This document shows, piece by piece, positions 33,157 to 42,434 of a stretch of 64,000 bases of DNA. Made by a program: the position numbers and the translations under genes. The notes under the pieces are model-generated. The model ran no database searches and was not told the origin of the DNA. It saw nothing but the letters and a program-made list of their open reading frames with translations. This DNA is from Parvibaculum sp046297875 (lineage in GTDB: Bacteria > Pseudomonadota > Alphaproteobacteria > Parvibaculales > Parvibaculaceae). The stretch is taken from positions 744,001 through 808,000 of the forward strand of contig NZ_JBKBHD010000001.1 of assembly GCF_046297875.1 (NCBI RefSeq). The letters run 5' to 3'. Position 1 is the stretch's first letter, and the number at the start of each line of letters is the position of its first letter.

Positions 33157-34197
33157 ATGACCATCCAGACCCGTATCGACAAGCCCGAAGCCATTGAGAG
33201 CACCGGCATCTCCCGGCGCACCAATCCGGACGAGACGCGGCATGACTGGACACGGGCCGAGCTGCAGGCGCTTTTCGACCTGCCCTTCAACGATCTTCTG
33301 TTCGAGGCGCAACTCGTTCACCGCCGCTGGTTCAAGGCAAACGAAGTGCAGATGTCGACGTTGCTCTCGATCAAGACCGGCGGCTGCCCCGAGGATTGCG
33401 GCTATTGCGCCCAGAGCGCGAAGTTCGATACCGGGCTCAAGGCCTCCAAGCTGATGGAGGTCGAGAAGGTGCTGGCAGAAGCCCGCAAGGCGAAGGAAGC
33501 CGGCGCGACCCGCTATTGCATGGGTGCGGCCTGGCGCGAGCCGAAGGACCGCGACATGGACATGATCTGCGCCATGATCGAAGGCGTGAAGGAAATGGGC
33601 ATGGAAACCTGCATGACGCTCGGCATGCTTTCCGGCCAGCAGGTCCACCGCCTCGCGCAGACGGGCCTCGACTACTACAACCACAATGTCGATACGTCGG
33701 AAGAATATTATCCGAATGTCATCAGCACACGGACCTATCAGGACCGGCTCGACACGCTGGAGCGTGTGCGCAATGCGGGCATCAATGTCTGCTCGGGCGG
33801 TATTGTAGGCATGGGCGAAAGCCCCGACGACCGCATCGGCATGCTGATGACTCTGGCGAATCTCGATGAACATCCGCAGAGCGTGCCGATCAACATGCTG
33901 ATGCCGATGGAAGGCACGCCGCTCGGCCGCAGCGAGAAAGTCGACCCGATCGACTTCGTGCGCATGATCGCGGTGGCACGCATCGCCATGCCGAAATCGG
34001 TCGTGCGGCTTGCCGCGGGCCGCGAGCTCATGTCGGAAGAACTGCAGGCGCTCTGCTTCATGGCGGGAGCGAACTCCATCTTTGTCGGCGACAAGCTGCT
34101 CACCGCAAAGAACCCGGAAGAGGACAAGGACCGGCGCCTGTTCGACAAGCTCGGCATCGTGCCGATGCCCGCGCATAGCTGCCCCTCGGAGAAGTGA
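33157..34197 (+). CDS. bioB: Biotin synthase
   Basis: Radical SAM sulfur insertion converting dethiobiotin to biotin. 346 residues with the cluster-binding cysteines Cys77, Cys81 and Cys84 (GGCPEDCGYCAQSAKF), YNHNVDTSEEYYP, and CSGGIVGMGES. ATG 33157 gives the usual length; an upstream in-frame start at 33091 lacks conservation-like sequence. It precedes bioA by ten bases. Confidence 0.97.
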   Translation: MTIQTRIDKPEAIESTGISRRTNPDETRHDWTRAELQALFDLPFNDLLFEAQLVHRRWFKANEVQMSTLLSIKTGGCPEDCGYCAQSAKFDTGLKASKLMEVEKVLAEARKAKEAGATRYCMGAAWREPKDRDMDMICAMIEGVKEMGMETCMTLGMLSGQQVHRLAQTGLDYYNHNVDTSEEYYPNVISTRTYQDRLDTLERVRNAGINVCSGGIVGMGESPDDRIGMLMTLANLDEHPQSVPINMLMPMEGTPLGRSEKVDPIDFVRMIAVARIAMPKSVVRLAAGRELMSEELQALCFMAGANSIFVGDKLLTAKNPEEDKDRRLFDKLGIVPMPAHSCPSEK

Positions 34198-34207
34198 CGC
34201 GGCAGGC

Positions 34208-35509
34208 ATGCCCGTTCCGCCGCTCAATCCGCTGATCGAGAATCCACCGGCGTGGCTGACGGAAGGCGCGCCGCATCTCTGGCTGCCCTATACGCAGATG
34301 CAGACGACGCCAATGGCGCTGCCTGTCGTGAGAACGGACGGTGTACGCCTTACGCTTTCCGACGGCCGCGAACTTATCGACGGCATTTCATCCTGGTGGA
34401 CGGCGGCGCACGGCTACAACCATCCGCATATTCGCGAAGCCGTCATCGGGCAGCTCGAGAAGATGCCGCATGTCATGCTTGGCGGGCTTGCGCATGAGCA
34501 GGCCTGCCGTCTCGCCACGCGGCTTTCGCAGAAGCTGCCAGGTGACCTGAACCATGTGTTCTTTTCCGAATCAGGCTCCGTCTCCGTCGAGATCGCGATG
34601 AAGATCGCGGTGCAGTTCTGGATCAACAACGGACGGCGCGGGCGCACGCGCTTCGTCTCCTTCAAGGGCGGCTATCACGGCGACACGCTGGCCACCATGT
34701 CTGTCTGCGACCCGGACGAAGGCATGCATACGCTTTTCAAGGGCGCCATCGCGGAGCAGTTCATCTGCGATCTCCCGGCCGATGACGAAAAGACGGCGGC
34801 GCTCGACGCATTTCTTGCCGCGCATTCAGGAGAGATTGCGGCGGTCGTCACCGAACCGCTGGTGCAGGGCGCGGGCGGCATGCGCTTCCATACGCCGGAG
34901 ACGCTGAAAACACTGCGTGCGCTTTGCGACAAGCATGATCTCTTGTTGATCCTCGACGAAATTTTCACCGGCTTCGGCCGCACCGGCAGCATGTTTGCCT
35001 GCGAACAGGCGGACATCGTGCCCGACATCGTGACGCTGTCGAAGGCACTGACCGGCGGAACGATGGCGCTTGCGGCGACCATCGCGCGCGGAAAAGTGTT
35101 CGAGGCCTTTCTCGGCGAAGAAGCGGGCAAGGCGCTGATGCATGGGCCGACCTATACAGGCAATCCGCTTGCCTGCGCGGCGGCCAATGCATCGCTCGAT
35201 CTCTTCGAGCGCGAGCCCCGGATCGACCAGGTGAAGGCGATTTCTGCCCAGCTCGCGCGTGAACTGGAGCCCGCGAGAGGCCTGCCGGGTGTGCGCGATG
35301 TGCGCGTGAAAGGCGCGATCGGCGTGATCGAACTGGAAAAGATGAGCGACCTCAATTTTCTGAAGCGACGCTTCGTCGAGGAAGGCGTCTGGATCCGGCC
35401 TTTCGGCAACATCGTCTATACGACGCCGCCTCTTGTCATCCAGCCGGACGAGCTTGCCCGTCTGACAGGCGCGATGGTGAAAATCGTGGCAGAGGCCGGC
35501 CGGTGCTGA
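34208..35509 (+). CDS. bioA: Adenosylmethionine-8-amino-7-oxononanoate aminotransferase
   Basis: PLP enzyme making 7,8-diaminopelargonate with SAM as amino donor. 433 residues; HLWLPYTQMQT and DGISSWWTAAHGYNHP are BioA signatures, FSESGSVSVEIAMK the substrate/PLP pocket, and Lys279 (LSKALTGGTMALA) the Schiff-base lysine. It ends the bioBA operon. With bioF and bioD this covers all ring-forming steps; genes for making the pimeloyl precursor (bioC, bioH or bioI) are not in the window. Confidence 0.95.
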   Translation: MPVPPLNPLIENPPAWLTEGAPHLWLPYTQMQTTPMALPVVRTDGVRLTLSDGRELIDGISSWWTAAHGYNHPHIREAVIGQLEKMPHVMLGGLAHEQACRLATRLSQKLPGDLNHVFFSESGSVSVEIAMKIAVQFWINNGRRGRTRFVSFKGGYHGDTLATMSVCDPDEGMHTLFKGAIAEQFICDLPADDEKTAALDAFLAAHSGEIAAVVTEPLVQGAGGMRFHTPETLKTLRALCDKHDLLLILDEIFTGFGRTGSMFACEQADIVPDIVTLSKALTGGTMALAATIARGKVFEAFLGEEAGKALMHGPTYTGNPLACAAANASLDLFEREPRIDQVKAISAQLARELEPARGLPGVRDVRVKGAIGVIELEKMSDLNFLKRRFVEEGVWIRPFGNIVYTTPPLVIQPDELARLTGAMVKIVAEAGRC

Positions 35510-35770
35510 ACCGGCGCCGCACGCGCCATGTGTCCCCATCAACACATTTTATGGTGGCATCGCGATTTTTCACTGCCACATGTTGAGCCAGAATGGGTCA
35601 GCCATTACTCTCGCTGCGGGGGCTGATTCGGCCTTTTCTATATTCGATCACGCACATGCCGGCGGATCGCGGGAGCGCGAAAGCTCTTTCCCGGGTCGTG
35701 ACCGGCGCGTCACATTTTCAGGGCCGCGATCAAAGGATTTGAGCGGGCGGCCGGTCATCGGGAATAAGCC

Positions 35771-36475
35771 ATGCATGTCATCGCGTTTGCGTCCCAGAAG
35801 GGTGGCTCCGGGAAAACCACGCTTGCCGGCCATATTGCCGTCGAAGCCGAACTCCGGGGCGCAGGGCCCGTTGCCCTGATCGATACCGACCCGCAGGGGT
35901 CTCTCTCCCAGTGGTGGAATGCGCGCGAGGCCGAGAGGCCGTTCTTCGTGCGCGCGTCCAGTGAGGGGCTCGAGGCCGATCTGGCCCGCCTCAAGGATGG
36001 CGGGGTGAGGCTCGTCATCATCGACACGCCGCCGGCCATTACCGCGACCATCGGCCAGGTGATCGGCCAGTCCGACCTCGTCGTCATTCCCACGCGCCCG
36101 AGCCCGCATGACCTGCGAGCGGCCGGCGCCACCGTTCGCCTGTGCGAAGAGATCGGCAAGCCGCTGGTCTTCGCGGTCAATGGCGCATCGCCCCGCGCCC
36201 GCATCACGACCGAGGCCATTATCGCCCTGTCGCATCACGGCGCTGTGGCGCCCTCGATCCTGCACCAGCGAATCGACTTCGCCTCCAGCATGATCGATGG
36301 CCGGACCGTCATGGAGATCGGCTCCAATACCAAATCCCCGGAGGAAATCTCCGAGCTCTGGCGCTTCCTCGACGACCGGCTCAAGGGCCGCGAAACCTCG
36401 CCGCTTGCCTCCGGTTCCTTCATTGCCGGCGGCACTGACACGACCTCTGACGAGGTGCTGAGGGGCGCTGCCTGA
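35771..36475 (+). CDS. ParA-family ATPase
   Basis: 234 residues: deviant Walker A KGGSGKTT (residues about 10-17), Walker A' DTDPQGSLSQWW and Walker B LVIIDTPP, so it is a ParA/MinD-type ATPase. The deviation is SQKGGSGKTTLAGHIA at the very N-terminus, with no ParA-like helix-turn-helix domain ahead, as in small plasmid-type or orphan ParAs. There is no parB neighbour. Its last base overlaps the SPOR-protein start, which suggests the two work together at the cell envelope or pole. Confidence 0.88.
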   Translation: MHVIAFASQKGGSGKTTLAGHIAVEAELRGAGPVALIDTDPQGSLSQWWNAREAERPFFVRASSEGLEADLARLKDGGVRLVIIDTPPAITATIGQVIGQSDLVVIPTRPSPHDLRAAGATVRLCEEIGKPLVFAVNGASPRARITTEAIIALSHHGAVAPSILHQRIDFASSMIDGRTVMEIGSNTKSPEEISELWRFLDDRLKGRETSPLASGSFIAGGTDTTSDEVLRGAA

Positions 36476-37398
36476 TGTCCAAGAAGCCTGCCTCATTGAC
36501 GAGTGACCTTCTGGCGCGCAAGGGTGAAGCAGGGCCTTCCTCTGTGGACCCGGTTTCGCGGGTGACGCTCACGCCCGGGCGGCAGCCCAGCTTGAGCGGA
36601 ATCGGCGCCGATGAAGGCCCGTCCCCGGCGCTTTATGCGAGCGCCGCCACGGAGAGGCCGGATATGTACGGATCGGATGAAGAAGAGCGGCCAAGCCCGC
36701 CCGAACCCGAAATCATCTATACGCCCGAAGAAGAGAGCGGCGGCAGGCGCGGGCGCCTGATCGCCGGTGCGTTTGTGGGGCTCGCTCTGCTTGTGGGCGT
36801 CCTCGTCGCCTATTCGCTGAATGAAGGTGGCGGCGGTGTCGCCCCAGTATCGCCGGATCTGGCGGCCCTTCCCGGGACTGCAGCGACAGAACGCTCTGCG
36901 GCCGAAGAACCCGCGGAAGACGTCTTTGCCGACCTGCGCGAGGAAGAGGCGACAGCGGCAGAAGCCGAGACTGCAGCCGAACCGGCGGTTGAGCCCGAGA
37001 TTGCAGCGGACACGGCCCCCACCGCCATCGTTCCGCCTGCCTCGACCGCGCCGGAGCCTGCTTCCGCGCCCGAACCCGAACCCGAAACGGCTGTTGCCGA
37101 AATGGCCGAACCTGCGGCACCAGCGCCTGCAGCAGCGCCCGCGAGCACGGGCGCATTCGTCGTGCAGATCATGGCAATGCGCGAGGAAGCGGCTGCCCGC
37201 AGCGCATGGGCCGCACTTCAGGCAAAACATGGCCCCATTCTCGGTGGCCATGCGCTCGATATCGAGCGCGCCGATCTCGGCGACAAGGGCATCTTCTACC
37301 GTGTCCGTGCTGCCGGATTCGAGACCAGGGCGGCTGCCATATCGGCCTGCGAGAAGCTCAAGGCAGCCGGTCAGGACTGCATGGTCAAGGCGCGCTAG
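36475..37398 (+). CDS. SPOR-domain membrane protein
   Basis: 307 residues: a disordered cytoplasmic N-terminus, one membrane helix at about 93-112 (LIAGAFVGLALLVGVLVAYS), a ~110-residue periplasmic Ala/Pro/Glu-rich linker, and a C-terminal SPOR domain (GAFVVQIMAMREEAAARSAWAAL; IFYRVRAAGFETRAAAISACEKLKAAGQDCMV). SPOR domains bind denuded peptidoglycan at the septum. The start overlaps the ParA stop by one base. A role in division-site or cell-envelope organisation is a reasonable inference. Confidence 0.85.
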   Translation: MSKKPASLTSDLLARKGEAGPSSVDPVSRVTLTPGRQPSLSGIGADEGPSPALYASAATERPDMYGSDEEERPSPPEPEIIYTPEEESGGRRGRLIAGAFVGLALLVGVLVAYSLNEGGGGVAPVSPDLAALPGTAATERSAAEEPAEDVFADLREEEATAAEAETAAEPAVEPEIAADTAPTAIVPPASTAPEPASAPEPEPETAVAEMAEPAAPAPAAAPASTGAFVVQIMAMREEAAARSAWAALQAKHGPILGGHALDIERADLGDKGIFYRVRAAGFETRAAAISACEKLKAAGQDCMVKAR

Positions 37399-37405
37399 AC
37401 GCGGC

Positions 37406-37435
37406 TTGGCTCTTGTCCCTCCAAACGTGTAGGTT
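37406..37435 (+). promoter_or_regulatory. Promoter for the HAD hydrolase gene
   Basis: TTGGCT at 37406-37411 and TAGGTT at 37430-37435 with an 18-base spacer, about 35 bases before the start at 37471. Confidence 0.45.
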
Positions 37436-37470
37436 CCCGCGAAACGGCATTTCGCAGGCGAGGAACTTAC

Positions 37471-38112
37471 ATGGTCGAGGCTGTCATCTGGGATTTCGGC
37501 GGAGTGCTGACATCGAGCCCCTTCGAGGCATTCAACCGCTATGAGCGCGAGAGGGGGCTGCCGGCCGATTTCATTCGCGGCATCAACGCAACCAATCCCG
37601 ATACCAATGCCTGGGCCCTGTTCGAGCGCAGCGAATGTTCGCTCGACGAGTTCGACCGGCTCTTTGCCGAAGAATCCGCCGCCAGGGGCAGCCGCATTCC
37701 CGGACGCGACATCATCGAACTCCTCGCGGGCGACATCCGGCCCGAAATGGTGACGGCGCTGAAGCGCTGCAAGGAGCGCACGAAAGTGGGCTGCATCACC
37801 AACAATGTCTCCGCCGGCAAGGGCGCAGGCATGGCACGCAGCAGCGAGAAGGCCGAAGCCGTCGCAGAAGTCATGTCGCTTTTCGACCATGTCATCGAAA
37901 GTTCCAAGGTTGGTATCCGCAAGCCCGATCCGCGCATCTATCAGATGGCCTGCGAGGCCCTTGGGGTTTCCGCTGCGGCAAGCGTCTATCTCGACGATCT
38001 CGGCATCAATCTGAAGCCCGCGAAGGCACTCGGCATGACGACGATCAAGGTCGTCTCGCCGGAACAGGCGCTGAAGGATCTCGAGGCGGCGGTCGGCTTT
38101 CCCCTCGCTTGA
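37471..38112 (+). CDS. HAD-superfamily hydrolase (epoxide-hydrolase N-terminal-like phosphatase)
   Basis: 213 residues. HAD motifs: motif I DFGGVLTSS, motif II ITNN, motif III lysine in GIRKPDPRIY and motif IV YLDDLGINLKPAKALGM. The sequence KERTKVGCITNNVSAGKG resembles the phosphatase domain at the N-terminus of mammalian soluble epoxide hydrolase and ACAD10-type proteins. The first motif is DFGG, so the second Asp of DxD is replaced by Gly and general acid function needs checking. It immediately precedes a P450 gene. Confidence 0.85.
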   Translation: MVEAVIWDFGGVLTSSPFEAFNRYERERGLPADFIRGINATNPDTNAWALFERSECSLDEFDRLFAEESAARGSRIPGRDIIELLAGDIRPEMVTALKRCKERTKVGCITNNVSAGKGAGMARSSEKAEAVAEVMSLFDHVIESSKVGIRKPDPRIYQMACEALGVSAAASVYLDDLGINLKPAKALGMTTIKVVSPEQALKDLEAAVGFPLA

Positions 38113-38138
38113 GCGCAAGCACCGAGGGGCCTTAGACT
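38101..38138 (+). promoter_or_regulatory. Nested hairpin with promoter for the first P450 gene
   Basis: CCCCTC and GAGGGG enclose GCTTG-AGCG-CAAGC, a strong nested hairpin at the end of the HAD gene without a T-run. A TTGAGC (38109) and TAGACT (38133) pair with an 18-base spacer overlaps it and could drive the P450 gene at 38172. Confidence 0.4.
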
Positions 38139-38171
38139 TCTCCCCAACAAGAACATGGGGAGGATGTTCCA

Positions 38172-39425
38172 ATGCTCAGGCCAAAGGCGAAGGCGATCGA
38201 TCTTGGCGGCAAGCCGGATCTGAAAGATCCCGATCTCTATCTGCACGAGGAACATCACGGCGTGTTCCGCCGTCTGCGCGCGGAGGAGCCTGTCTACTGG
38301 AACCCGGAAGCGGACAGCACCGGCTTCTGGGCCATCACGCGCTATGACGACATCGAGGCGATCTCGAAGAACCCGAAAGTCTTTTCCTCGGCGAAGGACA
38401 TGGGCGGGCATCGCATCTTCAACGAGAACGAGATCGGCGGAAACGCGACCGAAGCGAGCATGATCTCGATGGACCCGCCGGAACATGCGGGCTACCGGCG
38501 CATGGTGACGCCGGGCTTCGTACCGAAGAGGATTTCCGGTATGGAAGACCGCATCCGCGCGCGCGTGACGCGGCTTCTCGACAATCTACCGAAGACGGGC
38601 GATGCGGAATTCATTTCGGCCGTCGCAGCTGCGCTGCCGATCGAAGTGTTGGCCGAACTTTTCGGCGTGCCGGAAAGCGACGGCGCCAAGCTCTTCGAAT
38701 GGTCGAATGCGACGGTGGGCGAGGACGACCCGGAGCTTCGCGTTTCCGACGAGTATATGCACAAGTGCCTGTCGGAAATGGCCGCCTATTCGGCGGGGCT
38801 CTGGCAGCAGCGGCTCGAAAAGCCCGGCGACGATCTCATTTCAATGCTCGCCCATTCGAAGATCGACGGGCAGTCGATGAGTTTTCCGACCTATATCGGG
38901 ACCTTTATCCTGCTCGTCGTTGCCGGCAACGAGACGACGCGCAATTCGATCTCGGGCGGCCTGCTGGCGCTCTCCGAGAACCCGGCGGAGCGGCAGAAGC
39001 TTCTCGACGATCCATCGCTTATTCCAAGCGCGGTGCAGGAGATCGTGCGCTGGGTTAGCCCCGTGCTCCATATGCGCCGCACGGCGACCGAGGACACGGA
39101 AATCCGCGGGCAGAAGATCGCCAGGGGTGACAAGGTTGTGATGTGGTATGCCTCCGCCAACCGCGACGAAGACGCCTTTGACGATCCTTTCCGCTTCGAC
39201 GTGACGCGCTACACAAAGCCCGATGCCGCAACGCAGCTTGGCTTTGGCGTCGGCCAGCATTTCTGTCTCGGATCGCGGCTTGCCGAATTGCAGCTCACGG
39301 TGCTGTTCGAGGAATTGTTGCGCCGCTTCCCGGACATTCATGTCTCCGGACCTGTACGCAGGCTTCGCTCGAACTTCATTTACGGCATCAAGGAAATGCC
39401 GGTGCGGTATACGCCGGAGGCCTGA
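38172..39425 (+). CDS. Cytochrome P450 (CYP125/CYP142-like, class I)
   Basis: 417 residues. I-helix oxygen-binding VVAGNETTRNSISGG, K-helix ExxR in EIVRW, and the heme-binding FGVGQHFCLGSR with Cys365 as axial ligand. The patterns MRRTATEDTEIRGQKI and MWYASANRDEDAFDDP match the steroid/terpene hydroxylase branch (CYP125, CYP142, CYP124). It needs a ferredoxin and reductase, neither of which is encoded nearby. It converges on the RND exporter gene through a shared terminator. Confidence 0.9.
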   Translation: MLRPKAKAIDLGGKPDLKDPDLYLHEEHHGVFRRLRAEEPVYWNPEADSTGFWAITRYDDIEAISKNPKVFSSAKDMGGHRIFNENEIGGNATEASMISMDPPEHAGYRRMVTPGFVPKRISGMEDRIRARVTRLLDNLPKTGDAEFISAVAAALPIEVLAELFGVPESDGAKLFEWSNATVGEDDPELRVSDEYMHKCLSEMAAYSAGLWQQRLEKPGDDLISMLAHSKIDGQSMSFPTYIGTFILLVVAGNETTRNSISGGLLALSENPAERQKLLDDPSLIPSAVQEIVRWVSPVLHMRRTATEDTEIRGQKIARGDKVVMWYASANRDEDAFDDPFRFDVTRYTKPDAATQLGFGVGQHFCLGSRLAELQLTVLFEELLRRFPDIHVSGPVRRLRSNFIYGIKEMPVRYTPEA

Positions 39426-39464
39426 GCCGCCAGTCGTCTTCGCGCCACCCCGCCTCAGGATAGA

Positions 39465-39494
39465 AAAAGGCCGCCGGATAACCGGCGGCCTTTT
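39465..39494. terminator. Bidirectional terminator between P450 and RND genes
   Basis: AAAAGGCCGCCGG and CCGGCGGCCTTTT are a perfect 13-bp stem around ATAA, with A/T ends on both sides, between two converging genes. Confidence 0.9.
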
Positions 39495-39511
39495 CATTCG
39501 GCAGTCGCGCC

Positions 39512-41863
39512 CTAGTGAACGGGCGCGGCCTGGCGGGCCATCGGGCGCTTGCGCGGCACGAGCTTTTCGAGCGTTACCGCGAGGGCCGGAAGCACGCTCA
39601 CCGCCATGACCATGTTGACCATGAACATGAAGGCAAGCAGCAGACCCATATCCGCCTGGAATTTCAGGTCGGAGAAGGCCCAGGTCGACACACCCACCGC
39701 CAGCGTGAGCGCGGTGAAGAAGGTCGCCATGCCGGCTTCCTGCAGCGACTGACGGAAAGCGTCGCTCACCGTCATGCCCTCGCCCATGTAGTAGGGAACG
39801 CGGTTGTAGATGTAGTAGGCGTAGTCAACGCCGATACCGACAGCGAGCACCATCACCGGCAGCGTCGCCACGGTGAGACCGATCTGCAGCACTTCCATGA
39901 ACCAGTAGCCGAAGAAAGTGCCGAAGGTGAGCGGCAGACAGCATGCAAGTACCGCACGCCAGTCACGATAGGTCAGCATGACGAGCGCGACGATAACCGC
40001 ATAGACCCACATCATCATGGGCAATTCGGTTTCGGTGATCTCCTCGTTCACCGCCGCCTGCACACCCATGTTGCCGGAGGCGAGACGGATGGTGACGCCT
40101 TCCATGTGATTATTGGTGCGCCATTCCTTCACGGCCTCGACGGCGCGATTGATCGTGGTCGCCCTCGAGTCGCGCAGATAGAAACTGTGCGGAAGGATGG
40201 TGCAGTCCTGGTTATAGAGGGAGGAGGAACCCGGCACCGTGTTCGCCGCCTGGGCGAGCGCCGGCCGGTTGCGCGGAATGTCCTTCCATTTCAGATTGCC
40301 TTCGTTCCAGCCGGCGGCCGACCCCTTGATTGCAAAGGGAAGCGAACCGACCAGCGTCACGTCCGGCACGTTCTGCATGTACCACGAGAACTTGTTCAGG
40401 AACTGCATGTAGGGATATTGCACACAGCTATCGGCGGGCGTTTCCACCACGACGATCAGCACGTTGAGACCGAGCGCGTAGTCGGCGGCAATCTTGTTCG
40501 AGTCGATATTGTAGCGGGCATCGGGGCGAAGCTCCGGTGCGCCGGCATGAAGCGCGCCGACGTGGCGGTTCATCGCCTGATGGACCGCAATGCCGAAGAG
40601 GACCGTTGCACCGATCAGCACGAAGGGCGCGATCTTCGGATTTGCCACGAAGCCGAGCGAACGCATGATCTTCAGGCGAATTTCACGCGAGCGGTGTATG
40701 CGCTTGCGGAAATCGTCGTCGAACTTCATGTAGCTGACGAGCAACGGCAGCATGATCAGGTTCGTGAGAACTTTCAGGATGACGCCGATCGAAGCAGTGA
40801 TCGCAAGTTCGCGGATCATCGTGACCGGGATCAGATAGAGCGTTCCGAAGCTCACCAGCGTGGTGATGAGCGCCATGGAGCCGGGCACGAAAAGCCGCGA
40901 GAAGGCGGAACGTGCGGCCGCCATGCCGTCGGCGCCCGCCTCCAATTCCGCGGTGACGACGTTGATCTGCTGCACACCGTGACTGACGCCGATGGCAAAG
41001 ATCAGGAACGGCACCAGCACCGCCAGCGGGTCCAGACCATAGCCGAGGAAGGTAAGAAGGCCGAACTGCCAGACTACCGATGTCAGCGAGGCAAAGAGCG
41101 TCGCGGCGGTGAGCATGATCGAGCGGGCAAAGAGATAGAGCGCCAGCGCAGTCAGCGCGAAAGCGAGCGCAAAGAACCCGACCACCGTGCCCGCGCCATC
41201 CGCGATGTCGCCAACCAGCTTGGCGAAACCGATGATACGGACGGTATATTCGTCATTCTCGTATTTTGCGCGAATTTGACGCTCGAGCTTTGCGGCAAGG
41301 TCGAAATAGTCAAGGCGCTGGCCGGTCGACGGGTCGAAGTCCTGGAGTTCGGCAACGACCAGCGCGGAGCCGAAATCGTCGGCAACGAGACGGCCGACAA
41401 AACCGCCGCGAATGACGTTGCTCTGAATCTTCTGCAGGTTCTGTTCCGTCATAGAATCGGCGGTGACCTTGCCGGAAATGACATCGTCGGCGCTTATGCC
41501 GTCTTCGGTGATTTCGATGTAACGGGTGTTGGGCGTCCAGAGCGATGTCACCGTGTGACGGGAGACGCCGGGAAGGAAGAAGATGTCGTCGGTGAGGTCC
41601 TTGTAGACCTTGAAGAATTCCTTGGTCCAGACATCGCCCTCATTCGGTTCGAGAACCACGATGATGCGGTTCGAGCCGAAGAGCTGCTCGCGATATTCGG
41701 TGAAGGTCTCAATATATTCGTGACCGATCGGGAGCTGCTTGTCGAAGCCTGCATCCATGCGCAGCTGAAGCGCATAAAAGCCCGTCAGGACCGTGAAGAC
41801 GAAAAGGCCAAGAAGGATGATCGAGCGGAGGCTAAAAACGACATTCTCGAGAAGTTTAATCAT
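39512..41863 (-). CDS. RND-superfamily exporter (MMPL/HAE3-like)
   Basis: 783 residues with the two-repeat architecture: helix 1, a ~190-residue periplasmic domain, helices 2-6, then a second loop and helices 7-12. Signatures include FAIGVSHGVQQIN in one half and GIGVDYAYYIYNRVPYY in the other, as in hydrophobe/lipid-exporting members of the RND superfamily (HAE3, HpnN-like). No membrane fusion or outer membrane partner is adjacent. It may export hydrophobic products or lipids linked to the neighbouring oxygenases. A 945-residue ORF on the opposite strand is a shadow. Confidence 0.88.
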   Translation of the reverse strand: MIKLLENVVFSLRSIILLGLFVFTVLTGFYALQLRMDAGFDKQLPIGHEYIETFTEYREQLFGSNRIIVVLEPNEGDVWTKEFFKVYKDLTDDIFFLPGVSRHTVTSLWTPNTRYIEITEDGISADDVISGKVTADSMTEQNLQKIQSNVIRGGFVGRLVADDFGSALVVAELQDFDPSTGQRLDYFDLAAKLERQIRAKYENDEYTVRIIGFAKLVGDIADGAGTVVGFFALAFALTALALYLFARSIMLTAATLFASLTSVVWQFGLLTFLGYGLDPLAVLVPFLIFAIGVSHGVQQINVVTAELEAGADGMAAARSAFSRLFVPGSMALITTLVSFGTLYLIPVTMIRELAITASIGVILKVLTNLIMLPLLVSYMKFDDDFRKRIHRSREIRLKIMRSLGFVANPKIAPFVLIGATVLFGIAVHQAMNRHVGALHAGAPELRPDARYNIDSNKIAADYALGLNVLIVVVETPADSCVQYPYMQFLNKFSWYMQNVPDVTLVGSLPFAIKGSAAGWNEGNLKWKDIPRNRPALAQAANTVPGSSSLYNQDCTILPHSFYLRDSRATTINRAVEAVKEWRTNNHMEGVTIRLASGNMGVQAAVNEEITETELPMMMWVYAVIVALVMLTYRDWRAVLACCLPLTFGTFFGYWFMEVLQIGLTVATLPVMVLAVGIGVDYAYYIYNRVPYYMGEGMTVSDAFRQSLQEAGMATFFTALTLAVGVSTWAFSDLKFQADMGLLLAFMFMVNMVMAVSVLPALAVTLEKLVPRKRPMARQAAPVH

Positions 41864-42285
41864 CGACTGTACCCATCATTCCCCTCGCCGCGCTCCACAA
41901 GCGGAGCGTGGCCCGTTGCAAATCACAATTCCGCCGTGTCGCTGCCGGGACGCGGTTCAGCGTCCTTCGCCAGCGGCCCCGGCCGGCCTTTTGACTTCCG
42001 GAGGATTGCCCGCTTTCGCTGCGGGGCGGCCTCGAAGGACCGCATATCCCCGATGTTTGCGGGAGATCTGCCTGTCAGGACAGAACACCGCCTTGTCATT
42101 CTATCGGGGTTAAGCCCCCTCCCAAGACGCCGGTCTCTTTTCCCGGCTAACGGCGCTTCCCCGCGCTGCCGGACCGGACCGGTCATCCTTGCTGATATTC
42201 ACCTACCACATTCGGGGCCAATTTGTAACAGTTGCGTAGCTCTAATCCGCGAAGTCGCGCGCAAAATCGTCCTTTTCAGCAAAGT
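41864..42285. other. Untranslated gap between RND exporter and first diiron gene
   Basis: About 420 bases of the 571-base gap hold no ORF that looks coding (an 87-codon minus-strand ORF is arginine- and proline-rich and unconvincing). Promoter elements for the exporter are expected here, but I see no clear -35/-10 pair on the minus strand. The right-hand end carries the palindrome and promoter described below. Confidence 0.5.
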
Positions 42286-42299
42286 TGACGTAAGCGTCA
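42286..42299. promoter_or_regulatory. TGACG-N4-CGTCA palindrome upstream of diiron gene 1
   Basis: TGACGTAAGCGTCA, a perfect 5+5 inverted repeat flanked by A/T-rich arms (AAAGT... TTTTTAA). A further half-site TTGACGC occurs at 42308. Perfect copies of the same form occur twice before the second diiron gene. Confidence 0.7.
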
Positions 42300-42307
42300 T
42301 TTTTAAC

Positions 42308-42335
42308 TTGACGCTAGGGAGAGGCACCCTATTCT
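42308..42335 (+). promoter_or_regulatory. Sigma-70-type promoter of diiron gene 1
   Basis: TTGACG at 42308-42313, 16-base spacer, TATTCT at 42330-42335. The palindrome ends eight bases upstream of the -35 box, a position suiting an activator. The start codon is 100 bases downstream. Confidence 0.55.
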
Positions 42336-42434
42336 CTCGTTCCAAAGAATAGACCGGCGCGAGGGCAGCGGCCCCGCAAGTCCGGCATTGGACGTTTCCG
42401 GCCCCTTGAGGGCCGCCCCTTTCTGGAGGACCCG

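Noticed and set aside
35554..35579. GTGGCA/TGCCAC inverted repeat after bioA
   Set aside because: The 14-base loop and absence of a T-run make it a weak terminator candidate; it may be chance.
41923..42186. 87-codon minus-strand ORF in the gap before diiron gene 1
   Set aside because: It is Arg/Pro rich, has no ribosome site and no recognisable motif; I treat the gap as untranslated.
39515..42352. 945-codon plus-strand ORF opposite the RND exporter gene
   Set aside because: It is antisense to a clear RND protein; its product is rich in His, Arg, Asp and Glu with no domain, the typical result of reading the complement of a GC-rich coding strand.
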